Program-made: the position numbers and the translations under genes
In this document: positions 46,156 through 53,493 of the stretch, in pieces
Layout of the letters: every line of letters begins with the position of its first letter
Position numbering within the stretch: position 1 is the first letter of the stretch
DNA from: Bradyrhizobium sp. CIAT3101
Lineage (GTDB): Bacteria > Pseudomonadota > Alphaproteobacteria > Rhizobiales > Xanthobacteraceae
Assembly: GCF_029714945.1 (NCBI RefSeq)
Contig: NZ_CP121634.1
Span: 4,981,001-5,045,000 of the forward strand
Direction: 5' to 3'
Length of the DNA: 64,000 bases
The notes under the pieces: model-generated
The model's database searches: none
Told to the model about the DNA's origin: nothing
Seen by the model: the letters and a program-made list of their open reading frames with translations, nothing else

Positions 46156-46671
46156 ATGCCCAAACCGGAAAGCTTCCCGATCGAGAAGATCTTCGTTCCC
46201 ACGAAGCAGAAGAAAGCGATCAGGCTCGAGAGCGTCGCGGAGATCGCGGAAAGCATTCTGGACATCGGACAACAGGCCCCCATTTCCGTTCGGCTCGACG
46301 GAGACCGCCTCGTTCTGGTCGAGGGACTGCATCGGCTCGAAGCCTGCAAGGCGCTCGGCGAGACAACCATTCTCGGTGTCCTGGTCCCGGCCGAGCTTGC
46401 TCAACACAAGGCCCTGCTGTCCGACGGACCCGAAGTCGAGGCGGAGCGCCTCAAGATGGCGCGATTGAAACAGTTGCGCCTCGAGAGGGAAGCCGCAGAG
46501 GCATCGACGGCTGCCGCGAAGCGTGTCAACGCAACGGAAGCGCCGCGCACCCGTTCGACGCAAGGCGCCCGCGACAATCCGAAGGCATCACCGGGCCGGA
46601 CTGCGAAAGCGCCACCGAAATCATTGTCGGCCTGGATCACGCAGCAAAAGGGCAGCGGCGGCCGCTATTGA
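46156..46671 (+). CDS. Stand-alone ParB/Srx-like N-terminal domain protein
   Basis: This 171-residue protein has a ParB/sulfiredoxin-type nuclease-like domain (about 5-95). FPIEKIFVPTKQKKAIRLESVAEIAESILDIGQQAPISVR is followed by LVLVEGLHRLEACKALGE, the position of the GxxR/HRxxA motif that binds nucleotides in ParB. The rest (about 100-171) is basic and low-complexity with no helix-turn-helix. GGAG lies upstream. ParB-like domains without DNA-binding parts occur in phage, plasmid or defence contexts and in CTPase switches; here it is not next to parA. Function unknown. Confidence 0.75.
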   Translation: MPKPESFPIEKIFVPTKQKKAIRLESVAEIAESILDIGQQAPISVRLDGDRLVLVEGLHRLEACKALGETTILGVLVPAELAQHKALLSDGPEVEAERLKMARLKQLRLEREAAEASTAAAKRVNATEAPRTRSTQGARDNPKASPGRTAKAPPKSLSAWITQQKGSGGRY

Positions 46672-46807
46672 TTGCGGGCTCCGAATTGCGGTGACAGTGC
46701 ACCGAGCCCGCCACAATTTCTCCTTCGCACGCGCGTTGTGTTGGACGACGGTGAGGCCTATCCTTCCCTAAGATCGGACTGCCGCACTGCCATTAGCGCC
46801 CGACTGG

Positions 46808-47914
46808 ATGGAGCGTGCATCGGTGCCTGAAGCGGACGACCCCAAACCCGATCCCCAAAAGCCTGAGGCCCCCAAGCCGAGCGAGGGGCGCGCCGATGGC
46901 GGGTTGGCGCGAGCCCTTGACCAGATCAAGAGCGCAGAGGAAGACCTCGCGCGGCTGGACCGGCTGGTTTCCGGAATGGAACGCGGCGGCGAAAGCTCGC
47001 GGGCCTCGCAGGCAAGCGGCGGTACGAAGGCGGCCAAACCTCTCGAGGCCAAGACTCCCGAGAACAAGCCTCCCGAGGACAAGCCTCGCAGGGACATCGT
47101 GCCGGCACGAGCTAGCACGGTTCGCCATCAAGGCCTGAGGGGAGATCGGCCCATGCTGCGTGCTTTGGTTATCCTCGTGCTCGCGATCGGCCTTCTCGGT
47201 GCCGCCTTCGCTTCGCAATATCGCGATGAGGCCAAATCGTTCAGCAAGTCGATCATGGCGCGATGGGCGCCGCCCGCTGCCGGTCAACCGCCACGCGCGT
47301 CCGCGGTCGAAAGTCCGGCGCAACCGCCGGCCGTGCAACTGGCTGCCGCGGATGGGCCAACGCCCGTGCCGGCGCCGCCGCCCGGCAAGGAACCGGAAAT
47401 CGCTCCAAAAGCTGACGCTTCAAGACCTGACGCTTCAAGACCTGACGCTGCAAAAGCCGACGCGCCAAAAACGGACGCGCCAAGAACCGGCGCCCAGGCA
47501 CCCGACACATCATCTTCCGATCTTGCGCAATCGCTCAAGACCATCACCAGCGAGCTTGCGAGCATCAACGGAAAGCTCGAGCAACTGAAAAGCCGCAGCG
47601 AGCAGACGCTGCGCGAGCAGGCCGACACCATTCAGCAGCTCAAGGCGGCGCAGGAGAAGGATGCAGCCGACAATGCGCGCCTCGCCGCGCAGGTCCAGGC
47701 GCTGCAGACGCAACTGCCGGCTGCACCCGCGTCTGCTCCCGCATCTGCATCCGCGAAACCCGTCGTGCGGAGCGTGGTGAGCAACGACACGGCTGCGCCC
47801 GCACGGCCGCACGTGCAAGCGGCCGCACCGCCCCGGCGGCCCAGGCCTTCGCCGCGAGGACACTGGATGCCCCCGCCCTATATGATGGATCCTTACGGCG
47901 ATGCGGATTGGTGA
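46808..47914 (+). CDS. Bitopic coiled-coil membrane protein, function unknown
   Basis: This 368-residue protein has a Pro/Lys-rich acidic start, a helical segment (about 32-60, LARALDQIKSAEEDLARLDRLVSG), one TM (about 118-138, LRALVILVLAIGLLGAAFAS) and a linker. The linker includes a five-residue DASRP/DAPKT-type repeat (about 200-228). A coiled coil (about 240-305, IKSELASINGKLEQLKSRSEQ-like pattern) and a Pro/Arg-rich tail follow. I know no family; similar proteins are found in Bradyrhizobium next to lytic transglycosylases. It precedes the transglycosylase gene by 47 bp. Confidence 0.65.
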   Translation: MERASVPEADDPKPDPQKPEAPKPSEGRADGGLARALDQIKSAEEDLARLDRLVSGMERGGESSRASQASGGTKAAKPLEAKTPENKPPEDKPRRDIVPARASTVRHQGLRGDRPMLRALVILVLAIGLLGAAFASQYRDEAKSFSKSIMARWAPPAAGQPPRASAVESPAQPPAVQLAAADGPTPVPAPPPGKEPEIAPKADASRPDASRPDAAKADAPKTDAPRTGAQAPDTSSSDLAQSLKTITSELASINGKLEQLKSRSEQTLREQADTIQQLKAAQEKDAADNARLAAQVQALQTQLPAAPASAPASASAKPVVRSVVSNDTAAPARPHVQAAAPPRRPRPSPRGHWMPPPYMMDPYGDADW

Positions 47915-47961
47915 GCTCGCGTTCACGGCCATCAGCCCTGGTGCTATGCTACACACGACCC

Positions 47962-48756
47962 ATGCCAAGCAAGAGCAAGCGCCTCCTCCCTCGCCTTAGC
48001 GTCCGGCGGGGTACCCGGTGGGTGCGAAAGACGTTCGCGCGAGCGCCGCGAATGGTTCGGATCGCCTGCACGGCAGCGATCCTGCTTGCGGCCGCAGCGC
48101 TCCTGAACCTCACCTATCACGTCATCCGCAAGCCGACAGAGCTGTTCGTCCTCATCGGCAATTCCCTCGACAAGGAGCCGGCCGAAAACTGGCGCCAATA
48201 CGGCGCGCTGTTTCGCACCTACTCCACCGCGACGATCACGCCCGAATTGCTGGCGGCCCTCGCGCAGGTCGAGAGTTCGGGCAATCCGGTGGCGCGCACC
48301 TATTGGCGCTGGCGATGGAGCATCAATCCGCTCGCGATCTACCGGCCCGCCTCCTCCGCCGTCGGCCTCTACCAGATGACCGATCCGGCACTGAGCGACG
48401 CCGCGCGGTTCTGTGTGCGCGGCAATGTGGTGACTGACAACGGCTGCGGTTCGACCTTCCTCTACACCCGCGCGATCCCGAGCCACGCGATCGAGCTCGC
48501 CTCGGTGTATCTGGATCGCCAGGTGGCTGACGTCCTCGCCCGCGCCGGCGATGTGAAGGCCACGGCGCAGCAAAAACAGGACCTCGCCGCCTTCATCCAT
48601 CTTTGCGGCGGAGGTCCCGCCACCGCCTATGCGCGCCGCCACTTTCAGATGATCGCCACTGAGCGCTGCGGCGATCATCTCGTTGCAAGCTATGTCTCGC
48701 GGGTCAACACAATGAAGCGGCAGTTTCAGCGGCTTGCGGCGGATGACGACAATTGA
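47962..48756 (+). CDS. Membrane-anchored lytic transglycosylase-like protein (SLT fold)
   Basis: This 264-residue protein has a basic N-terminus and one TM (about 36-55, IACTAAILLAAAALLNLTYH). A periplasmic domain follows with ITPELLAALAQVESSGNPVA; the Glu in VESSG is the general acid of soluble lytic transglycosylases. AVGLYQMTD is the GLMQ-like motif, and ACDNGCG-type cysteines follow. These enzymes cleave peptidoglycan. The ATG at 47962 matches the TM start. It probably cooperates with the coiled-coil membrane protein just upstream. A palindromic element starts four bases after its stop. Confidence 0.8.
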   Translation: MPSKSKRLLPRLSVRRGTRWVRKTFARAPRMVRIACTAAILLAAAALLNLTYHVIRKPTELFVLIGNSLDKEPAENWRQYGALFRTYSTATITPELLAALAQVESSGNPVARTYWRWRWSINPLAIYRPASSAVGLYQMTDPALSDAARFCVRGNVVTDNGCGSTFLYTRAIPSHAIELASVYLDRQVADVLARAGDVKATAQQKQDLAAFIHLCGGGPATAYARRHFQMIATERCGDHLVASYVSRVNTMKRQFQRLAADDDN

Positions 48757-48759
48757 CGC

Positions 48760-48840
48760 GTAGGATGGGTAGAGCTCTTGCGAAACCCATCATTCCACGA
48801 CGGCACTTGATGGGTTTCGCTTTCGCTCTACCCATCCTAC
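48760..48840. repeat. 81-bp palindromic element, copy C
   Basis: Outer 16-bp arms and inner 13-bp arms are perfect. The short segments joining them (CTCTT / TTTC) do not pair. It directly follows the transglycosylase stop. Confidence 0.92.
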
Positions 48841-48926
48841 GGACAGCCTCCGCGGATACAAAGGTGCGCTGTGCTTATCCACCCTGCACGCCCGCCTACC
48901 TCGCCACGCCTACCACCATCGTCCTG

Positions 48927-49337
48927 TTACCCGTTCTGGCCCGGACGCCGAGCAGCAAAGACCTCCTTGGCGGCGAACAGGCCGTTGAGCGCTGCAGGAA
49001 AGCCCGCATAGACAGCCATCTGCATGATGACCTCGGTGATTTCGTCCTTGGTCAGCCCGACATTCAGCCCCGCCGCGATATGGACTTTCAGTTGAGGTGT
49101 CGCGGTACCCATCGCCGTCAGCGCTGCGATGGTTGCGACTTCGCGGGCGCGCAGGTCGAGGCCGGGGCGGCAATAAATGTCGCCAAACGGAAACTCGAAA
49201 ATATAGTTTGCGAAATCGGGAGCGATATCCGCCAGCGCAGCAATGACGTTGTGGCCAGCTTCGCCGTCGATGTCAGCGAGCGCCCGCTTGCCGCGTTCCA
49301 GCCGGCTTTCGCCGACGCTCGGGGATTGATGCTTCAT
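48927..49337 (-). CDS. Carboxymuconolactone decarboxylase-family protein
   Basis: This 136-residue protein is of the CMD/AhpD-like all-helical fold. LDLRAREVATIAALTAMGTATPQLKVHIAAGLNVGLTKDEITEVIMQMAVYAGFPAALNG is the classical CMD block. It lacks the CxxC of peroxidase-type AhpD, so a decarboxylase or binding role is more likely. It overlaps the 3' end of the MerR gene by 65 bp and follows it on the same strand, so it is almost surely controlled by that regulator. MerR-CMD pairs with this layout are common. Confidence 0.87.
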   Translation of the reverse strand: MKHQSPSVGESRLERGKRALADIDGEAGHNVIAALADIAPDFANYIFEFPFGDIYCRPGLDLRAREVATIAALTAMGTATPQLKVHIAAGLNVGLTKDEITEVIMQMAVYAGFPAALNGLFAAKEVFAARRPGQNG

Positions 49338-49701
49338 ATTCTCTCATCCTCTTGTCCTCGCCGGTGTATCCGGCGATTTTGGTGTCGAGGACGAAAAGGC
49401 AGGCCTGCAGATCGGCCACTTGGGCGCGAACTTTTTCGCGATGCTGTTCGAGCAAGGCGCAGCGTTCCGCTTCCGTGCCGACGCCACGCTCCCGCAAGGC
49501 TGCATAATGCAGCATGTCCCGAATAGGCATTCCGGTTGTCTTGAGACGGCCGAGAAATTCTATCCAGGTCAGGATCGATGCGTCGTACTCGCGTTGGCCC
49601 GATTGGTCCCGCTCAGCGTGGGGAAGCAACCCGATCCGCTCATAGTATCGGATGGTGTGGGTCGACAGTCCCGAACGTTTTGCCAGTCCACCAATCTTCA
49701 T
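49273..49701 (-). CDS. MerR-family transcriptional regulator
   Basis: This 142-residue regulator has the MerR winged helix (IGGLAKRSGLSTHTIRYYERIGLLPHAERDQSGQREYD, residues 3-41), then an antiparallel coiled coil and a C-terminal basic stretch. It lacks the cysteine pattern of metal-responsive members, so the inducer may be organic. Its promoter shows the 19-bp spacer typical of MerR-controlled promoters, with a palindrome in the spacer (49732-49762). It probably controls itself and the overlapping CMD gene. The extension past residue 120 overlaps the CMD start. Confidence 0.88.
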   Translation of the reverse strand: MKIGGLAKRSGLSTHTIRYYERIGLLPHAERDQSGQREYDASILTWIEFLGRLKTTGMPIRDMLHYAALRERGVGTEAERCALLEQHREKVRAQVADLQACLFVLDTKIAGYTGEDKRMREYEASIPERRRKPAGTRQAGAR

Positions 49702-49731
49702 GAACGCCCTTCTTTCGTCACGACGCACGGG

Positions 49732-49762
49732 AAGCTACCGGTTAGAGCGCACTCTAAGTCAA
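49732..49762 (-). promoter_or_regulatory. MerR-type promoter with 19-bp spacer and palindromic operator
   Basis: On the minus strand TTGACT (complement of 49757-49762) and TAGCTT (complement of 49732-49737) are separated by 19 bases. That is longer than the usual 17 and diagnostic of MerR-activated promoters. The inverted repeat TTAGAGCGCACTCTAA (49742-49757) sits between the elements. Transcription would start about 40 bases before the MerR gene. Confidence 0.75.
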
Positions 49763-49804
49763 TAGGGAAAATGCGCCGGTCGGCGAGGCACCAGAACCAG
49801 TGTC

Positions 49805-49870
49805 GCAGGATGGGTAGAGCACGTGCGAAACCCATCAATCACGGCGGCGCTTGATGGGTTTCGCTTTTGC
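49805..49870. repeat. Palindromic element, copy D, truncated
   Basis: It begins GCAGGATGGGTAGAGC and keeps both inner arms (GCGAAACCCATCA, TGATGGGTTTCGC). The right outer arm is missing; it breaks off next to the stop of the SGNH hydrolase gene. Confidence 0.8.
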
Positions 49871-49876
49871 TGTCGG

Positions 49877-50386
49877 CTACCTCGCCACGCCGACCACAGC
49901 CGCCGCCATCTTCCTGTTGCCCTCGACGCTGAGATGACGGCCGTCGGGACCGACGCTGCCCGGCTGCCGCCAGACCGACATGTAGGTTCCCCAGACGTCG
50001 ACGACGCGGATGCCGCGGGCCTTCAACTGGCTCTTGATGGCCGCGATGTTCTCCATGGCTTTGACCGGGCTCATATTGTGCCTGACGTCATTGGCCGGGT
50101 TGTCGCAGAGGATGACGAGCTTGGTCCCTGCCGGAACGGCGCTCGGCGTACGGGCAAGCGTCTGATCGGTGGTCTCGCCCCACACGCCGGCATTGACGAC
50201 ATGAACCTGAGATCCCTTGGCGCGCAGCAAGCCTTCCAGCACGGCCGGCCACATCTCGGATTCGGAGACGTTGCCGTGGACCGCGCTGTGGCCGAGCGCC
50301 ACGATCTGCGCGGACGCAGGATTGACGGTGGCAACGACGATGGCCGCAACGGCAAGGAAGAACATTCGCAAACTCGAACGATTCAT
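49877..50386 (-). CDS. Exported SGNH/GDSL-type hydrolase
   Basis: This 169-residue protein has a signal peptide (MNRSSLRMFFLAVAAIVVA, cut near PASA-QI). A small SGNH-fold domain carries block I VALGHSAVHG, with the catalytic Ser in GHS rather than the usual GDS. Gly/Asn follow in NAGVWGETTDQ and CDNPANDV, and block V is DGRHLSVEGN with Asp and His of the triad. The family hydrolyses esters (lipase, acyl-CoA thioesterase or arylesterase-like). The ATG at 50384-50386 has GGAGGG upstream. The start of block I is at about residue 30, so the mature enzyme is short but complete. Confidence 0.75.
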   Translation of the reverse strand: MNRSSLRMFFLAVAAIVVATVNPASAQIVALGHSAVHGNVSESEMWPAVLEGLLRAKGSQVHVVNAGVWGETTDQTLARTPSAVPAGTKLVILCDNPANDVRHNMSPVKAMENIAAIKSQLKARGIRVVDVWGTYMSVWRQPGSVGPDGRHLSVEGNRKMAAAVVGVAR

Positions 50387-50525
50387 GGCGCCCTCCAATG
50401 ATTTTTCAAAATAGCGTCGATCGGGGCCGAATGAATGCCCCGACGAGATCAGCAACCCATGTTCGCCAGTCCGCGCGCGTTTGGCAACTCTCCTTCCGGA
50501 TATCCGGCCTTGGAGAGCGTAGCCC

Positions 50526-50605
50526 GTAGGATGGGTAGAGGTCTTGCGAAACCCATCATTCCGCGACGGCTGTTGATGGGTTTTGCTTCGCTCTGCCCAT
50601 CCTAC
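50526..50605. repeat. 80-bp palindromic element, copy E
   Basis: Same organisation as copies A-C with a few changes (GGTCTT centre, TGATGGGTTTTGC inner arm, TCTGCCC outer arm). It lies 19 bp beyond the stop of the desaturase gene. Confidence 0.88.
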
Positions 50606-50623
50606 GGCTTCTACGGGTGCCGA

Positions 50624-51622
50624 TCAGACCGTCGCCTCCGTATCCGGCACGGACCCCTTCCCGCCGTCTGCGGCTCGCTGCCGGCTTCCGGCCATAAAGA
50701 TGTCGTGCACCAGACCGAGCTTCCCGAGTCCCAAAATGATCAGGCCGTTGATGTCGATCTCGTACCAGGCGTGCGAGAGATAGGCATCGCGCGGAAAGCG
50801 ATGATGGTTGTTGTGCAGACCTTCGCCGAAGGTGAGGATCGTCGTCACCAGCTCGTTGGTGGTGCCGTCGTTGAGCTCATAGCGGCGATAGCCCCAGCGG
50901 CCATCGCTATGGCAGACCGAGTTGACCAGCGACGTCGCCATGGTCATGAGGTAGCTGCGGAACAGGCCGGAGAACAGCACGCAGCCGATCATCGTGTGCA
51001 CGCCGCCGAAGGCATAGCCGATGCCGCCGGGAATGATCAGCGCCGACAGCGCGTACCAGTACCAGCGCGTCCGCGTGAAGAACATCGCGATCGGGTCGGC
51101 CAGAATATCCCGGGCATAGTATTCGGCATCGGTGGTGGCGCGGTCCCACACCCAATTGCCTTGCGCGTGCCCCATCCCCTTGGCGAAGGAGGCGATGCGA
51201 TAACCGTCGCCGTCATAATAGGGGCTGTGGACGTCGCCGGGCTTGTCGGAGTGAAGGTGGTGCCGCCGGTGGTTGCTCACCCATTTGAGGATCGAGCCCT
51301 GCACCGCCATCGTGGCGATCGCAGCGAGGATCGCCCGCATCACCGGACCCGCCCGATAACTTCGATGCACGAAGTAGCGGTGCATGAAACCGATACCCAT
51401 CGTGGTCAGCATGAACATGCCGGCGAAGACCGAAATCTCCACCCGGCCGATCCCATACGTGAAGGCCCAGATCAGCGCGCCGATCGAGCCTCCGATCATC
51501 AGGGCGAACGAGATGTAGGAATCGCGAAATTTCGCGTCGACCACCGGGCCATCGACCAGCACGCCGGGCGGCATTTTCGGGGCCGCGGATTGCTCCGATG
51601 CCACGCGCTCAATAACGGTCAT
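50624..51622 (-). CDS. Membrane fatty acid desaturase (acyl-CoA/acyl-lipid delta-9 type)
   Basis: This 332-residue di-iron desaturase has the three histidine boxes HRYFVH (81-86), HRRHH (118-122) and HNNHH (about 275-279), four hydrophobic helices, and HSDKPGDVHSP after box two as in stearoyl-CoA type enzymes. It introduces a double bond in membrane fatty acids, relevant to cold and stress tolerance. The ATG at 51620-51622 (MTVIERVASEQ) was chosen over an upstream in-frame ATG at 51661 with basic residues. It lies in the palindrome-rich segment. Confidence 0.9.
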   Translation of the reverse strand: MTVIERVASEQSAAPKMPPGVLVDGPVVDAKFRDSYISFALMIGGSIGALIWAFTYGIGRVEISVFAGMFMLTTMGIGFMHRYFVHRSYRAGPVMRAILAAIATMAVQGSILKWVSNHRRHHLHSDKPGDVHSPYYDGDGYRIASFAKGMGHAQGNWVWDRATTDAEYYARDILADPIAMFFTRTRWYWYALSALIIPGGIGYAFGGVHTMIGCVLFSGLFRSYLMTMATSLVNSVCHSDGRWGYRRYELNDGTTNELVTTILTFGEGLHNNHHRFPRDAYLSHAWYEIDINGLIILGLGKLGLVHDIFMAGSRQRAADGGKGSVPDTEATV

Positions 51623-51773
51623 TCCAGCCGATCCATTCCTAGAAAATCGTCGCTTTCGCAACGCAAGGTATAGACGGGGGGAATGTCAGGCAAGGCCGGG
51701 GGAGCGCGGAGCCGGAACCCGAATCGGACGTGGTTAGCAGGTGTGGCCGGGATGGCGCGTCAGCGTCGATGCC

Positions 51774-51862
51774 GTAGGGTGGGCAAAGGCGCAAAGCGCC
51801 GTCCCCACGATCTCATTGATGCGGATAGAACAGGTGGGCACGCTCCGCTTTGCCCACCCTAC
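51774..51862. repeat. 89-bp palindromic element, second family, copy H
   Basis: Arms are GTAGGGTGGGCAAAGGCG and ...CGCTTTGCCCACCCTAC. The 15-bp outermost arms GTAGGGTGGGCAAAG / CTTTGCCCACCCTAC are perfect complements. It sits between the desaturase start and the small exported protein. Confidence 0.88.
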
Positions 51863-51884
51863 GAAAGCCAAGAATTGCTGCGCA

Positions 51885-52166
51885 CTACCACCAATACGGC
51901 CAGCGCCATCCCTCGTAACGAACATATGACGGCACGATCGGCGGGCCATAGGGATCGACGCGGTCGTCTTCGGGCCGATAACGATAGCGCGGAACGACAT
52001 TGTAATCCCACGGCGTTGGCCGCAGCACGGGCGCCGTGACGATGAGCCTCTCTTGCGGTGCGCGAACGACGACGGCCTTCCGCGTCTTGGCCTCGGCACC
52101 TGACATCCCGAGGCTGCACAGCACTACGGCCGTTCCGAGCGCACACGCGACAGTCTTGATCTTCAT
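51885..52166 (-). CDS. Small exported protein of unknown function
   Basis: This 93-residue protein starts with AAGGAGACC upstream (strong SD) and a signal peptide (cut near SGAEA-KT, about residue 27). The mature part ends in WDYNVVPRYRYRPEDDRVDPYGPPIVPSYVRYEGWRWPYWW and is rich in Tyr, Pro, Arg and Trp, as in several small secreted Bradyrhizobium proteins of unknown role. No domain recognised. Confidence 0.7.
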   Translation of the reverse strand: MKIKTVACALGTAVVLCSLGMSGAEAKTRKAVVVRAPQERLIVTAPVLRPTPWDYNVVPRYRYRPEDDRVDPYGPPIVPSYVRYEGWRWPYWW

Positions 52167-52253
52167 GCGTTGGTCTCCTTGCCCGGCAAGAGTGCAAAAG
52201 GACGCAAAGCAAGGCAAGCGAATTTCGATCACGACTTGGTAGCGGCGCAGCCC

Positions 52254-52334
52254 GTAGGATGGGTAGAGCGTCAGCGAAACCCATCATTCCACGACGACAC
52301 TTGATGGGTTTCGCTGACGCTCTACCCATCCTAC
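52254..52334. repeat. 81-bp palindromic element, copy F, perfect 33-bp stem
   Basis: Unlike other copies, the whole 33-bp left half (52254-52286) is an exact complement of the right half (52302-52334), around a 15-base loop TTCCACGACGACACT. It is followed 14 bp later by an element of the second family. Confidence 0.95.
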
Positions 52335-52348
52335 GCGGCCACGAAGCC

Positions 52349-52439
52349 GTAGGGTGGGCAAAGGCGCACTTGCGCCATGCCCACCACCTCTCTCCGTCAC
52401 AAAAAGTCCGTGGGCACGCTTTCGCTTTGCCCACCCTAC
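52349..52439. repeat. 91-bp palindromic element, second family, copy I
   Basis: GTAGGGTGGGCAAAGGCG (52349-52366) with the complementary right arm ending CTTTGCCCACCCTAC. The centre differs from copy H. It lies 32 bp past the stop of the FkbM gene. Confidence 0.9.
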
Positions 52440-52471
52440 GAGACATTCGCTTCCGTGAAGCCGCGCTCCGC

Positions 52472-53278
52472 CTACCCCGCCCGTTGCGGCGCGTTGATAT
52501 CCTTCAGGCTCGCATCGCCCTGATGGACTGCGAGAATGTTGATGCCGAGCCCGAACGGCTTGTAGCCGTTGTCGGCGAGCCATCGCTCGAGTTGCGGGAT
52601 GTCCGTCTTGATCTTCTCGATCAGCAGCACCGGGTGATATTTGTTGATGGTCTCCCGGGCGCCGCTCAGCGCCTCCATCTCCATGCCCTCGATATCGATC
52701 TTGATGAAATCGACGCGCGGCAGATTGAGCTCGTCCAGCGTCATCTTCCGGACCAGAACGGTGTTGTCGGTATAATTGATCTGCTGGCCGATGAACTCAT
52801 TGTTCGGACGCTGCTGCAATTCCAGGCTGCCGAAGCTGGACGGCGTAAAATAGTCCGGATTCGGGATTTGCAGCGTACCGGCTTCGGACGATACGGCCGC
52901 GTGCACGGCCAGCGCATTGAAGCAATTGTTGATGGCGATGTTGCCGGCGAGCGCATAGTAGATCCGCTCCTGCGCCTCGATCGCGATCACCGAGCCCCAG
53001 CCCGTCATTGCGGACGCCCATTCGATCGTGTGCACGCCGATATTGGCGCCGCAGTCGATCGCGATCACGCCGTCGCCGTGGTGCTTGCGCCGCAAGGCCA
53101 GCAACTCGAGCGCGACCTTGACTTCGCCGGGATCGAAGGCGGCGCCCTCGAGGAGCTGAAACCCGACACCGTAGCCGCGGTCAGGGGCGACCATGCGATA
53201 GTCGAATCGATTGACGATCATCGTCCCATGGCTGGTCGAAGCCATGACAAAGGCCAGCTTTTGCCCCGCGATCGGCAT
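52472..53278 (-). CDS. FkbM-family SAM-dependent methyltransferase
   Basis: This 268-residue protein has the FkbM core: VIAIDCGANIGVHTIEWASAM (motif I, about 72-92), VIAIEAQERIYYALAGNIAINN (post-I) and VDFIKIDIEGMEMEALSGARETI with LLIEK. FkbM enzymes O-methylate sugars, polysaccharides or antibiotics; the acceptor here is unknown. The N-terminal 40 residues are outside the domain. It lies among palindromic elements. Start chosen at the ATG ending at 53278; later ATGs such as M12 or M20 are alternatives. Confidence 0.88.
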   Translation of the reverse strand: MPIAGQKLAFVMASTSHGTMIVNRFDYRMVAPDRGYGVGFQLLEGAAFDPGEVKVALELLALRRKHHGDGVIAIDCGANIGVHTIEWASAMTGWGSVIAIEAQERIYYALAGNIAINNCFNALAVHAAVSSEAGTLQIPNPDYFTPSSFGSLELQQRPNNEFIGQQINYTDNTVLVRKMTLDELNLPRVDFIKIDIEGMEMEALSGARETINKYHPVLLIEKIKTDIPQLERWLADNGYKPFGLGINILAVHQGDASLKDINAPQRAG

Positions 53279-53361
53279 TGCAGAATCTCCCCCTCAGAAT
53301 AGACGCCTCTATCCCAACGCCAGCTTACGCGAAGCTTATCTAATTCCATGGATCCAGATAC

Positions 53362-53442
53362 GTAGGATGGGTAGAGCCCTTGCGAAACCCATCATCCCAC
53401 AACAGCTATTTGATGGGTTTCGCGTCGCTCTACCCATCCTAC
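53362..53442. repeat. 81-bp palindromic element, copy G
   Basis: Outer 16-bp arms are perfect, and inner arms are GCGAAACCCATCA / TGATGGGTTTCGC. The centre is CCTT / GTC. It ends 51 bp before the PhzF gene start. Confidence 0.92.
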
Positions 53443-53493
53443 GCAGCGAGCCAGGCGCTCGCACCGGTGCCTTGCGGCCAACAGGATCACCTC

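Noticed and set aside
48753..49526. 257-residue frame over the CMD/MerR genes
   Set aside because: It starts inside the palindromic repeat and reads antisense to two clear genes.
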